From Martinezella dioscoreae (GTDB lineage: Bacteria > Pseudomonadota > Alphaproteobacteria > Rhizobiales > Rhizobiaceae): a stretch of 64,000 bases of DNA. The DNA is taken from NCBI RefSeq assembly GCF_009176305.1, contig NZ_BLAJ01000001.1:558001-622000 (forward strand), given 5' to 3'. Position numbers and translations under genes: made by a program. A model generated the notes under the pieces. That model did not search any database and had not been told where the DNA came from. It worked only from the letters and a program-made list of their open reading frames with translations. This document shows, one piece after another, positions 44,017 through 53,136 of this stretch. The stretch's first letter is position 1. Each line of letters opens with the position of its first letter.

Positions 44017-44083
44017 GTGGTGAGGACCGTCGAGGGGTTGGGTCATGAATTGAGACCCTTCATGTATGTGGAGCGTGAGTGCC

Positions 44084-44270
44084 CCCTCTGTCCTTGTCGG
44101 GACATCTCCCTCACAAGGGAGAGATGGGTAACCCGCAGCTTTCTTCGGATATCAAACGAAGATAGTATCTGTGGAAACGACAGTGGCATGTTCTGTTAGG
44201 TGGAGCGACACCCCCAACAATCTCCCCCCTTGTGGGAGAGATGTCAGCGAAGCTGACAGGGGGCTGCGTC
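44084..44270. repeat. RIME-like palindromic repeat element
   Basis: The ends are inverted copies: CCCCTCTGTC...GGGACATCTCCCTCACAAGGG at the left, and a complementary run with CTTGTGGGAGAGATGTC...GACAGGGGG at the right. A unique-looking core of about 90 bp lies between. This matches the mosaic intergenic repeats widespread in rhizobia. It sits directly downstream of xdhB, where xdhC would be expected. Confidence 0.75.
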
Positions 44271-44302
44271 AAATGCAGTCCTCTCGTTTGGCAGGACGAC
44301 AA

Positions 44303-46642
44303 TCACATCCCCTTCAGCCGCTCCACCGCCATCAGCACGCGCTCCGGTGTCGCCGGGGCGTCGAGGCGGGGGCAGACGCGGTAATCCGCGACGCTGGCGA
44401 CCGCCATCGATAGGGCCTCGAGCACGGATATGCTCAGCATGAAGGGCGGCTCGCCCACGGCCTTCGAGCGGCCGATGGTCGCCTCCGTGTTTTCCGACCA
44501 TTCCGCAAGGCGGACGTTGAAGATTTTCGGGCGGTCGGAGGCGAGGGGGATCTTGTAGGTGGAGGGCGCATGGGTGCGCAGTCGGCCCTTGGCATCCCAC
44601 CAGAGCTCCTCGGTCGTCAGCCAGCCCATGCCCTGCACGAAGGCACCTTCGACCTGGCCGATGTCGATCGCCGGATTAAGCGAGCGACCGACGTCGTGAA
44701 GGATGTCGGTGCGGTCGATCAGATATTCGCCCGTCAGCGTATCGATCGACACTTCCGAGCAGGCGGCGCCATAGGAAAAGTAGTAGAATGGCGTGCCGCG
44801 GCCGGCCTTGCGGTCCCAATGGATCTTTGGCGTCTTGTAGAAGCCGGCGGCCGAGAGCTGGACGCGGGCGAAATAGGCCTGCTTGACGAAATCGGGGAAG
44901 GGGATTTCCACCTCGCCGACGCGTACGCGGTTGGGAAGGAACTGCACTTCTTCCGCGCCCACGCTCCATTTCTCGGCTGCGAAGGTGATGAGCCTTTCCT
45001 TGATTTGGCGAGCAGCGTCATAGGCTGCCATGCCGTTCAGGTCGGAGCCGGATGAGGCCGCCGTCGCCGATGTATTCGGCACCTTGCCTGTTGTTGTCGC
45101 TGTGATCTTCACCCGATCGATATCGACCTGGAAGCTATCGGCCAGAACCTGCGCCACCTTCGTATAGAGGCCCTGGCCCATCTCGGTACCGCCATGGTTC
45201 AGGTGAATGGAGCCATCCTGATAGATGTGCACCAGCGCGCCGGCCTGATTGAAGGCGGTCATGGTAAAGGAGATGCCGAATTTCACCGGCGTCAGCGCGA
45301 TGCCCTTGCGGATGAACCGGCTGGAGCGGTTGAATTCGATGATGGCCTTGCGCCGCGCCTGGTAGTCGGAACTCTGTTCGAGCTCGTCGACGACGCGGTT
45401 GATGATGTTGTCTGTGACCTCCTGATGATAAGGGGTCAGTGTCCGGCCGGAGCCCGGCTGGCCGTAGAAATTGGCACGGCGGATTTCGAGTGGATCCTTG
45501 CCGAGCGCATAGGCGATCTCTTCGATCATGCGCTCGCCACCAACCATGCCCTGCGGGCCTCCAAAGCCACGGAAGGCGGTGTTGGAGACTGTATGCGTCT
45601 TCAGCGGCTTCGAGACCAGATGCACATGCGCGTAGAAATAGCTGGAATCCGCATGGAACAACGCGCGGTCGGTCACCGGGCCGGAAAGATCGGAGGAGAA
45701 GCCGCAGCGTGCGGCATAGGTGGCGTCGACGGCGTGGATGCGGCCTTCGTCGTCGAAGCCGACCTCGTAATCCACGAGGAAGTCGTGCCGCTTGCCCGTG
45801 GCGCTCATGTCTTCGTCGCGGTCGGGACGGAATTTAACGGCGCGGCCGAGCTTCTTGGCGGCGACGGCGGCAAGCGCCGCAAACTGGTTGCCCTGCGTTT
45901 CCTTGCCGCCGAAGCCGCCGCCCATGCGGCGTACGTTGACCGTCACGGCGTTGGATGGAATGCCGAGGACGTGGCCGACGATATGCTGGATTTCGCTCGG
46001 ATGCTGCGTCGAAGACCAGACAGCGACTTCGTCGTCCTCGCCGGGGATCGCCATAGCGATGTGGCTTTCGAGATAGAAGTGCTCCTGTCCGCCGATGCCC
46101 ATCTGCGCCTTGATGCGGTGCTTGGCGTTGGCCATTTCGGTTTCCGGCTCGCCGCGCTTCAGCGTCATCGGTTCGTAGACGAGCGGTGCGCCATTGGCGA
46201 GCGCGCCGTCGATATCGCTCCAATGCGGCAGGTCGCGATAGTCGATCTTGGCAAGGCGGGCAGCACGGCGGGCGGCATCGCGGGTTTCGGCGATGACGGC
46301 GAAGATCGGCTGCCCGTGGAATTCGACTTTCGTCTCGGCAAGCAGCGGTTCGTCATGCATGCCGTTGGAGCTGGTGTCGTTGACGCCGGGGATATCCGAG
46401 CCAGTGAAGACCCAGACGACACCTGGATATGCTTTGACGGCCGAGAGATCGATGCCGGTGATCTCGGCATGCGCGCGATCGGAAAGGCCCAGCGCGCCAT
46501 GCAGCAGCCCGGCCGGTTCGGGAATGTCATCAATATAATCGGCGGCTCCGGTGACGTGCTTATGTGCGGAATCATGGCGTAACGAGCCGTGCATCGAGCC
46601 GTTGATGAGGACCTTGGCTTCTTCGAACGTAGACTTGTCCAT
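44303..46642 (-). CDS. xdhB: Xanthine dehydrogenase molybdenum-binding subunit
   Basis: A 779-residue large subunit carrying the molybdopterin cofactor and oxidising hypoxanthine and xanthine to urate. Cofactor segments are MGGGFGGKETQGNQ, NTAFRGFGGPQGM and TAASSGSDLNG, and the active-site glutamate is in KAVGEPPFML. The start is 3 bp after the xdhA stop. The maturation factor XdhC, needed to insert sulphurated Moco, is not downstream; a repeat element is there instead. Confidence 0.95.
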   Translation of the reverse strand: MDKSTFEEAKVLINGSMHGSLRHDSAHKHVTGAADYIDDIPEPAGLLHGALGLSDRAHAEITGIDLSAVKAYPGVVWVFTGSDIPGVNDTSSNGMHDEPLLAETKVEFHGQPIFAVIAETRDAARRAARLAKIDYRDLPHWSDIDGALANGAPLVYEPMTLKRGEPETEMANAKHRIKAQMGIGGQEHFYLESHIAMAIPGEDDEVAVWSSTQHPSEIQHIVGHVLGIPSNAVTVNVRRMGGGFGGKETQGNQFAALAAVAAKKLGRAVKFRPDRDEDMSATGKRHDFLVDYEVGFDDEGRIHAVDATYAARCGFSSDLSGPVTDRALFHADSSYFYAHVHLVSKPLKTHTVSNTAFRGFGGPQGMVGGERMIEEIAYALGKDPLEIRRANFYGQPGSGRTLTPYHQEVTDNIINRVVDELEQSSDYQARRKAIIEFNRSSRFIRKGIALTPVKFGISFTMTAFNQAGALVHIYQDGSIHLNHGGTEMGQGLYTKVAQVLADSFQVDIDRVKITATTTGKVPNTSATAASSGSDLNGMAAYDAARQIKERLITFAAEKWSVGAEEVQFLPNRVRVGEVEIPFPDFVKQAYFARVQLSAAGFYKTPKIHWDRKAGRGTPFYYFSYGAACSEVSIDTLTGEYLIDRTDILHDVGRSLNPAIDIGQVEGAFVQGMGWLTTEELWWDAKGRLRTHAPSTYKIPLASDRPKIFNVRLAEWSENTEATIGRSKAVGEPPFMLSISVLEALSMAVASVADYRVCPRLDAPATPERVLMAVERLKGM

Positions 46643-46645
46643 AGC

Positions 46646-48115
46646 TCAGACCTCCGCCGTCGCGAAACGCTTCAATTCCTGCGGTGCGCCTGATGTCTCA
46701 AGATAGAAGCGGATGAGAAGATTCTTGGCGGTCAGCTGGCGGTATTCGGCGGAGGCACGCCAATCGGTGAGCGGCGTGTAGTCGCTGTCGAAGGCATCGC
46801 GTGCGGCCATGACGGTTGCCTCCGTCCACGGCTTGCCGATCAATTCTGCCTCGACAGTGCGGGCGCGCTTTGGTGTGCCGGCCATGCCGCCGAAGGCGAT
46901 GCGGATATCTTCGACATTGCCGGTGGCGTCCAGTGACAGATGGAAGGCGCCGCACGCGGCGGAAATATCCTCGTCGCGGCGCTTGGAGATCTTGTAGACG
47001 GCGAAATGCGTACCCTTGGCGGGATAGGGTACGAAGATGCTCTCGACGAACTCACCGGGATGCCGGTCCTGCTTGCCGTAGTCTATGAAGAAATCTTCGA
47101 GCGGCAAGCTGCGCGTGCCCGCCGTCGAGCGGAGTTTCAGCGTTGCGCCGAGCGCGATCAGCGGCGGCGGCGTGTCGCCGATCGGCGAGCCGTTGGCGAT
47201 ATTGCCGCCGATGGTGCCCATGTTGCGCACCTGCTCGCCGCCGATGCGGTTGATGAGGTTGGCAAAGGCCGGGATCTTTTCGCCGATCACAGCAAAAGCG
47301 CGGCTGTAGGTGACGCCGGCGCCGATACCAAGCCCATCGTCTTCGACGACGATTTTCTGCAGATCGGTCAGATGATTGATAAAAACGACCGGGTTCAGCC
47401 GGCGCATCTGCTTGGTGACCCAGAGGCCGACATCGGTCGAGCCGGCAACGACGGTCGCCGTCGGCTCGTCGGCAAGCACCTGTGCCAGCGCCGAGACAGA
47501 GCCGGGCACGATGAGGCGATCCTCACCCTCGGCAATCTCGATGGTATCGCCACCCTGCATCGCCCAGAGGCGGGCGATGATATCGGCCCTGGTCTTTTCG
47601 AGTGGATCGAAGAGAGCGCTCGGCCGCTTCTGGCTGACCTGTTCGGCCGCCTTGACGATCGGCTCGTAGCCCGTGCACCGACAGAGGTTGCCCTGCAGCG
47701 ATTTTTCGATCTGCTCCCGGCTCGGTTTTTCCGTCGTCAGCCAGAGACCATAGAGCGACATGACGAAACCCGGCGTGCAGAAGCCGCATTGCGAGCCGTG
47801 GCAATCGACCATGGCCTGCTGGACCGGGTGAAGCGTGCCGTTCTGGGCGGCGAGATGTTCGACGGTGACGACGTGGGTCGCATGCAGCGAGCCGACGAAG
47901 CGGATGCAGGCGTTGACGGATTCATAGTGCAGCCCACCATCGATCAAACGTCCCACAAGCACCGTGCAGGCGCCGCAGTCGCCTTCCGCACATCCTTCCT
48001 TCGTGCCCGTCAGTCTCCGGTTGAGACGCAGGAAGTCGAGCAGCGTCTCGGTAGGGCGCAGGCTGGATAGAATGATATCCTCGCCGTTGAGGATAAAGCG
48101 GATGCTGTCGCTCAT
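46646..48115 (-). CDS. xdhA: Xanthine dehydrogenase FAD / iron-sulphur subunit
   Basis: A 489-residue small subunit. Two [2Fe-2S] domains occupy about 1-165: CAEGDCGACTVLVG is the ferredoxin-type site and CGFCTPGFVMSL plus CRCTGYEP the second. The FAD domain follows, with VAGSTDVGLWVTK and MGTIGGNIANGSPIGDTPP. It passes electrons from the XdhB Mo site to NAD. It lies between bdhA (69 bp upstream, same strand) and xdhB (3 bp). Confidence 0.95.
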   Translation of the reverse strand: MSDSIRFILNGEDIILSSLRPTETLLDFLRLNRRLTGTKEGCAEGDCGACTVLVGRLIDGGLHYESVNACIRFVGSLHATHVVTVEHLAAQNGTLHPVQQAMVDCHGSQCGFCTPGFVMSLYGLWLTTEKPSREQIEKSLQGNLCRCTGYEPIVKAAEQVSQKRPSALFDPLEKTRADIIARLWAMQGGDTIEIAEGEDRLIVPGSVSALAQVLADEPTATVVAGSTDVGLWVTKQMRRLNPVVFINHLTDLQKIVVEDDGLGIGAGVTYSRAFAVIGEKIPAFANLINRIGGEQVRNMGTIGGNIANGSPIGDTPPPLIALGATLKLRSTAGTRSLPLEDFFIDYGKQDRHPGEFVESIFVPYPAKGTHFAVYKISKRRDEDISAACGAFHLSLDATGNVEDIRIAFGGMAGTPKRARTVEAELIGKPWTEATVMAARDAFDSDYTPLTDWRASAEYRQLTAKNLLIRFYLETSGAPQELKRFATAEV

Positions 48116-48184
48116 GTCGTTCCCGTTTATGATGTCTTGGCCGGGGCCGGATGCGCGAACGAATCCGGCCCTAACCGCAAATGG

Positions 48185-48961
48185 TTATTCCGCGGTCCAG
48201 CCACCGTCAATCGAGACGTGTGTGCCGGTGACCTGACGTGCCTCGTCGCTGGCAAGGTAGAGCGACAGGGCGCCGATCTCCTCGGCCTTGACGAATTCGT
48301 GCGTCGGCTGGGCCTTGAGGATGACTTCGTTCTTGACCTGCTCCTCGGTCATGCCGCGGGCCTTGGCGGTGTCCGGGATCTGCTTCTCGACAAGCGGGGT
48401 CAGGACGTAGCCGGGGCAAATGGCGTTCACCGTCACGCCGAACTCGGCAAGCTCGAGCGCTGCCGTCTTGGTCAAGCCCAATATACCATGTTTTGCCGCG
48501 ACATAGGCGGATTTGAAGGGTGAGGCGACAAGGCCGTGCGCCGAGGCGATGTTGATGATGCGCCCGTATTTCCTAGCCTTCATCAGCGGAATGGCGGCGC
48601 GGATGGTGTGGAAAGAGCTGGAGAGATTGATCGCGATGATCTGATCCCATTTCTCGATCGGGAAATCCTCGATCTTCTCGACATGCTGGATGCCGGCATT
48701 ATTGACGAGAACATCGACGCTGCCGAAGGTGGAGTTGGCAGTCGCGATCAAATCGGCGATCTCGGCAGGCTTCGTCATATCGGCCGGATGATAGATCACC
48801 TTGCCGCCGCCGGAGGCTTCGAGCTTCGTCTTGATCGCATCGATTTCCTCGGGCTTTCCGAAGCCGTTGATGACGACGTTATCGCCCTTGGCGGCGAAGG
48901 CGGCCGCGATGGCGAGGCCGATACCGCTTGTGGAACCGGTGACGACAACTGTTCTTGCCAT
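48185..48961 (-). CDS. bdhA: 3-hydroxybutyrate dehydrogenase
   Basis: An SDR of 258 residues interconverting D-3-hydroxybutyrate and acetoacetate, used in polyhydroxybutyrate turnover. The cofactor motif is VTGSTSGIGLAIA, VNNAGIQHVEKIEDF is specific to this subfamily, the active site is KSAYVAAKHG, and the C-terminal HVSIDGGWTAE is conserved. I use the ATG at 48961 because GGAG is 6 nt upstream of it and abuts the ATG at 48967. It is immediately upstream of xdhA, and in Sinorhizobium I recall bdhA and xdh being one operon as well. Confidence 0.93.
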   Translation of the reverse strand: MARTVVVTGSTSGIGLAIAAAFAAKGDNVVINGFGKPEEIDAIKTKLEASGGGKVIYHPADMTKPAEIADLIATANSTFGSVDVLVNNAGIQHVEKIEDFPIEKWDQIIAINLSSSFHTIRAAIPLMKARKYGRIINIASAHGLVASPFKSAYVAAKHGILGLTKTAALELAEFGVTVNAICPGYVLTPLVEKQIPDTAKARGMTEEQVKNEVILKAQPTHEFVKAEEIGALSLYLASDEARQVTGTHVSIDGGWTAE

Positions 48962-49108
48962 GATCATCTCCTTGGACAGCGCAGCTTCCTGCTGCAGTGC
49001 AAAACGATCTCAGCCTAGTCCCAAACCTCCGGATATGGCAATCGCAATGCTGGTGGCCCTTCGGCCATGATGCTGTGAATCGAAAAGTATATCCTTTAGC
49101 GAAAAAAT

Positions 49109-49141
49109 TTCGTTTTGCTTTCTTTTCACATTCGTTTTGCT
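49109..49141 (+). promoter_or_regulatory. Direct repeats upstream of glpK, candidate GlpR operator
   Basis: TTCGTTTTGCT occurs twice, at 49109-49119 and 49131-49141, 22 bp apart (two helical turns). CGAAA-aaa-TTTCG overlaps the first copy as an inverted repeat (49100-49112). DeoR-type repressors such as GlpR bind repeated TTTCG-containing sites. The repeats lie 43-75 bp upstream of the glpK ATG. Confidence 0.5.
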
Positions 49142-49183
49142 CGCGTATCTGTTGTTTCGGGACGCAACAGGCGGGAGGAGTGC

Positions 49184-50686
49184 ATGAGCGGTTATGTCTT
49201 GGCGATCGATCAGGGAACGACGTCGACACGGGCTATCGTTTTCGACGGCAAGATGAAGGTTGCCGGTGTCGGGCAGAAGGAATTCACTCAGCATTATCCG
49301 AAGCCGGGCTGGGTAGAGCACGATCCGGAGGAAATCTGGTCCTCTGTCCTCGTCACCGTCCGCAAGGCGATCGAGGCTGCCGGCATCACCGCCAAGGATA
49401 TTGCAGCCCTCGGCATCACAAATCAGCGCGAGACGGTCGTCGTGTGGGATCGCGAGACCGGCAAGCCGATCCACAATGCCATCGTTTGGCAGGACCGCCG
49501 CACGGCGAGCTATTGCGAGAAACTGAAGCGTCAGGACCTGGAAAAGCTCTTCACGCGCCGCACCGGCCTGCTGCTCGATCCCTATTTTTCAGGCACCAAA
49601 CTGTCCTGGCTGCTCGCCAACGTAAAAGGTGCGCGCGCTCGCGCAGCCAAGGGCAAGCTGTGCTTCGGCACCATCGATACCTTCCTGATCTGGCGTCTGA
49701 CAGGGGGCAAGAGCTTCGTCACCGATGCCACCAATGCCTCGCGGACGCTGATGTACAATATCGGTGCGAATAAATGGGATGAGGAACTGCTGGAAATCCT
49801 GCGCGTTCCCGCTGCCATGCTGCCCGAGGTGAAGGATTGTGCGGCGGATTTCGGCGTCACCGATCCCACGCATTTCGGCGCGGAGATCCCGATCCTCGGC
49901 GTTGCCGGCGACCAGCAGGCGGCGACGATCGGCCAGGCCTGCTTCGAACGCGGCATGATGAAATCCACCTATGGCACCGGCTGCTTCGCACTGCTCAACA
50001 CCGGCGCTGATATGGTGCGGTCGAAAAACCGCCTGCTGACCACCATCGCCTATCGGCTGAATGGCGAGACGACCTATGCGCTCGAAGGCTCGATCTTCAT
50101 CGCGGGCGCTGCGGTACAATGGCTGCGCGATGGTCTGAAGGCCATCCAGCGCGCTTCGGATTCCGGCGAGCTGGCGGCCAAGGCCGATCCCCTGCAGGAG
50201 GTTTATCTGGTGCCGGCCTTCACCGGCCTCGGGGCACCGCATTGGGATCCGGATGCACGTGGCGCGATTTTCGGGCTGACGCGCAATACCGGACCTGAGG
50301 AGATCGTCCGGGCGGCACTGGAGGCGGTCTGCTACCAGTCTCGCGATCTCCTGGATGCCATGCATAGAGATTGGCGCAACGGCAACGGGCAGGGGACAGT
50401 GCTGCGCGTCGACGGCGGCATGGTCGCTTCCGACTGGACGATGCAGCGGCTTGCCGATCTCCTGAATGCACCGGTCGACCGCCCGACGATCCTTGAAACG
50501 ACCGCGCTGGGTGCCGCCTGGCTTGCTGGCAGCCGCGCCGGCGTCTGGCCGGATCGCGCCGGTTTTGCCAAAGCCTGGGCGCGAGACAAGCGGTTCGAGC
50601 CCGGCATGGATGACAAGACCCGAAACGCGAAGCTCAAAGGCTGGAAGAACGCGGTCTCGCGCACCTTGAGTACACGGCAGGGGTGA
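49184..50686 (+). CDS. glpK: Glycerol kinase
   Basis: A 500-residue FGGY-family kinase phosphorylating glycerol to sn-glycerol-3-phosphate. The phosphate loop is [43 protein letters not shown] and [13 protein letters not shown] are diagnostic, and the C-terminal [19 protein letters not shown] is the second FGGY signature. The start follows GGGAGGAG by 5 nt. It is a single gene without glpF or glpD nearby; the repeats upstream suggest GlpR control. Confidence 0.95.
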   Translation: MSGYVLAIDQGTTSTRAIVFDGKMKVAGVGQKEFTQHYPKPGWVEHDPEEIWSSVLVTVRKAIEAAGITAKDIAALGITNQRETVVVWDRETGKPIHNAIVWQDRRTASYCEKLKRQDLEKLFTRRTGLLLDPYFSGTKLSWLLANVKGARARAAKGKLCFGTIDTFLIWRLTGGKSFVTDATNASRTLMYNIGANKWDEELLEILRVPAAMLPEVKDCAADFGVTDPTHFGAEIPILGVAGDQQAATIGQACFERGMMKSTYGTGCFALLNTGADMVRSKNRLLTTIAYRLNGETTYALEGSIFIAGAAVQWLRDGLKAIQRASDSGELAAKADPLQEVYLVPAFTGLGAPHWDPDARGAIFGLTRNTGPEEIVRAALEAVCYQSRDLLDAMHRDWRNGNGQGTVLRVDGGMVASDWTMQRLADLLNAPVDRPTILETTALGAAWLAGSRAGVWPDRAGFAKAWARDKRFEPGMDDKTRNAKLKGWKNAVSRTLSTRQG

Positions 50687-50864
50687 TCGGCCGTCATCGG
50701 CTGCTCACCCCAGGTTATGTCGTGTAAGATTTCTTTATTTTGCTTATATAAGTGCGCGCAGCGATACTCGCCTTGTTCGTGGCGCGGGGAGGATTCCGGG
50801 CCGCATTTCGCCGGACCGCGCCTTTTGAGGGCGGACGCCTTCTCAAGAGACGATAAAGCGAATA

Positions 50865-51668
50865 ATGGCTGCTCAATTTTCTGAACTGAAAAAACATTAC
50901 TACCGGCAGATCAAATATCATCTGACCCGGCCGAAGCCACCGATGCTGGCCGAGCGGTTCGATGGGCCTGTTCTCGTCGTCGGCTCGGCGCCGATTTCGA
51001 ACAGGCCGGTGGATTTCGATGAGAGCTTCAAGGTCATCACCATCAACGGTTCGCAGACTGTGACGAAGGGCTGGGGGATCGAGGCGCCCGATGTGACGCT
51101 CGTCCAGTTCAACCAGATCGAAGGCACCAACACCAATGCCGTCGAGGTGCGACGGGTTCTGAACGGCGAACGGACCAAGATGCTCTACGTTCTGCTCTGG
51201 CGGAAAGAGCGCGAGCGGCTGGAAGAGGGTCTGCGGAGGTTCAACTATAGCTACGACAAGCTGGAGATCGTCGATCGCTACAAGCGCATGGCACTGCTCG
51301 ACCGGGTCGGCGGGGTGAAGTGCAGCGAACTCGGCGCCGACGACAAATGCTCGAACGGCATCAATGCCGTGCTCTTCGCGATCTATAACGGCGCCACCGA
51401 AGTGATCATCACCGGCATCAATCCCGATTCCGGCGGGCACGTCTACAATCAGGAAAATCTCGCCCGGCTGCATGTGCGCAAGGATCGCGAGGTTCTCGAA
51501 CGGCTTTTGGAACGCGGCTATCCGGTGTTCACAAGCGATCCGGCCGTGTCGCAATCCATCGGCCTGCCGTTATGGGCAGGCAAGGCGAAGGCCGGCTGGA
51601 CAGTTGAAGCCGATGCCAAGGGCAAGCGACCGGCACCGATAACGGCTGAGGCCGTCATCAATTCTTGA
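50865..51668 (+). CDS. Protein of unknown function, possible glycosyltransferase-like fold
   Basis: A 267-residue soluble protein with no signal peptide. Beginning MAAQFSELKKHYYRQIKYHL, it has VLVVGSAPISNRPVDFDESF, which resembles the nucleotide-sugar-binding GxGPS-type start of some bacterial sialyl- or glycosyltransferase-like families. CSNGINAVLFAIYNGATEVIITGINPDSGGHVY is the other strong block. I cannot name a family with confidence. It has its own 5' region of 178 bp after glpK and is probably monocistronic. A surface-polysaccharide role would fit the fold but is speculation. Confidence 0.6.
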   Translation: MAAQFSELKKHYYRQIKYHLTRPKPPMLAERFDGPVLVVGSAPISNRPVDFDESFKVITINGSQTVTKGWGIEAPDVTLVQFNQIEGTNTNAVEVRRVLNGERTKMLYVLLWRKERERLEEGLRRFNYSYDKLEIVDRYKRMALLDRVGGVKCSELGADDKCSNGINAVLFAIYNGATEVIITGINPDSGGHVYNQENLARLHVRKDREVLERLLERGYPVFTSDPAVSQSIGLPLWAGKAKAGWTVEADAKGKRPAPITAEAVINS

Positions 51669-51734
51669 GCTAAGGATCCGCCAACGGTCAATCTGCGGCT
51701 GACGCTGGTCGTGATTCCGTGCCAAGATCGCTCC

Positions 51735-52682
51735 ATGGAATCACGCAGCCATTCAGACGCCGATCTGATATCGATGCCGCCGCCCTTGCGGCCGGGCGAC
51801 AAGGTGCGCTTTGTATCCCCAGCAAGCCCGCCCGACAGGGATATGGTTCTGAGGCATGCTGAAATATTGAAAAACTGGGGATTGAACGTCGATTTCGGTG
51901 AACACGCTTTTTGCAAACGAGACTATCTTGCCGGGACTGACGAGGAGCGGCTGGCCGATCTCAATACTGCTCTTCGCGATCCAGAGGTACGGGCGATCTT
52001 TACGACCCGCGGCGGCAAGGGATCATATCGGATTGCCGACAAACTGGATTTTGCCGCTGTGCGGCGCGACCCGAAATTCGTCATCGGCTTCAGCGACATC
52101 ACCGCATTGCATCTCAGCCTCCTGAGGAATGGCCATCAGATCGGCATTCATGGAGCCTTCTTTCGCGGGCCGAATGACGATGATGTCAGTCCTTACACGC
52201 GCGCAGCATTATGTCGCGCGATGATGACGACCGAAGATATCGTCATCGAAGCTCGTCCCGATGAACCGACCTTCCGTCTGACGACAGGCGGGACGGCCAG
52301 AGGGCCGCTGATCGGTGGCAATCTGGATATGGTTGCGACCTCGGCTGGTTGGGCGCTGCCGGATCTGAATGGCGCGGTTCTTTTGCTCGAAGCCGTTAAT
52401 ATGTATCGCGGTCAGGTGGACCGCCAGATGACCATGCTGCGCAAGGCCGGGCATTTGGATGGTTTGGCAGGGGTCGCTGTTGGCCAGTTTACTGACTTCG
52501 AGTTCGACCGCCCTTATTCGGTGATCGACATCCTGCGTGAACATCTGACCGAACTGAAAGTGCCGATCCTCGGCGGCCTGCCGCTCGGGCATGGCGATAG
52601 CCCGGCAAGCGTTTTTATCGGCGCTATGGCGGAGCTTGATGCGAAGGCCGGTATGCTGGCGATCCGGCGTGGTAACATCTGA
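51735..52682 (+). CDS. S66-family peptidase (LD-carboxypeptidase / MccF-like)
   Basis: A 315-residue serine carboxypeptidase. The catalytic Ser is in VIGFSDITALHL, the Glu in VLLLEAVNMY, and the His in GLPLGHGDSPAS, matching the Ser-Glu-His triad of the family. Members trim murein tetrapeptides (LdcA) or hydrolyse microcin-C-type adenylates (MccF); which applies is unclear. The start is uncertain: the ATG at 51735 is used, but a GTG at 51711 or an ATG at 51774 are also in frame and none has a strong binding site. Confidence 0.8.
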   Translation: MESRSHSDADLISMPPPLRPGDKVRFVSPASPPDRDMVLRHAEILKNWGLNVDFGEHAFCKRDYLAGTDEERLADLNTALRDPEVRAIFTTRGGKGSYRIADKLDFAAVRRDPKFVIGFSDITALHLSLLRNGHQIGIHGAFFRGPNDDDVSPYTRAALCRAMMTTEDIVIEARPDEPTFRLTTGGTARGPLIGGNLDMVATSAGWALPDLNGAVLLLEAVNMYRGQVDRQMTMLRKAGHLDGLAGVAVGQFTDFEFDRPYSVIDILREHLTELKVPILGGLPLGHGDSPASVFIGAMAELDAKAGMLAIRRGNI

Positions 52683-52711
52683 GATCCTCTTCGATATTTT
52701 TTGACGCAGCC

Positions 52712-52738
52712 TGTCGGTACGGGTGATATTCCTTCGTC
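52712..52738 (+). promoter_or_regulatory. ECF-type promoter TGTCGG-N17-CGTC before the YCII gene
   Basis: TGTCGG (52712-52717), 17 bp, then CGTC (52735-52738), ending 23 bp before the YCII start codon. It agrees with the TGTCGA / CG(A/T)C promoter that I recall for ECF42 sigma factors, and an identical arrangement lies at 54411-54437. It implies positive autoregulation of the sigma gene. Confidence 0.65.
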
Positions 52739-52761
52739 TTTAAAGGGTGAAGGGAATCTCA

Positions 52762-53136
52762 ATGCTTTACGCGATCCTATGCTACAACGACGAAGACACC
52801 GTGTTTGCCTGGTCCAAGGAGCAGGAAGACGCGACGATGGCACGGTTGATTGCCGTGCAGGAGCCGCTGGCAAAGGCTGGCAAGCTAGGGCCCGTGGCAC
52901 GGCTGATGCCGACGACGGCGGCAACGACCCTGCGCAAGGGCAAAAACGAACCGATCGTGATCGACGGTCCCTTCGCGGAAACGAAGGAGCAGTTGCTCGG
53001 TTTCTACGTCGTCGATTTCGAAACTTTAGACGAAGCCATCGGTTTTTCGAAGGAGCTTGCCGCGGCCAATCCCGGCGTCGGCTCCTATGAAATCCGGCCG
53101 CTTTATGTCTTCCGGCCAGGAGCCGTTGCAACATGA
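52762..53136 (+). CDS. YCII-domain (DGPF) protein
   Basis: A 124-residue protein with the DGPF motif in VIDGPFAETKEQLLGFYVVD and C-terminal SYEIRPLYVF. Such proteins are nearly always next to ECF42 sigma factors and are thought to be their partners or targets; their chemistry is not established. It starts after GAAGGGA. The stop overlaps the sigma gene start as ATGA. Confidence 0.85.
   Translation: MLYAILCYNDEDTVFAWSKEQEDATMARLIAVQEPLAKAGKLGPVARLMPTTAATTLRKGKNEPIVIDGPFAETKEQLLGFYVVDFETLDEAIGFSKELAAANPGVGSYEIRPLYVFRPGAVAT

Noticed and set aside
44017..44302. A transposon with protein-coding capacity downstream of xdhB
   Set aside because: Only short inverted-repeat modules with no transposase frame; it fits a non-coding rhizobial mosaic repeat.
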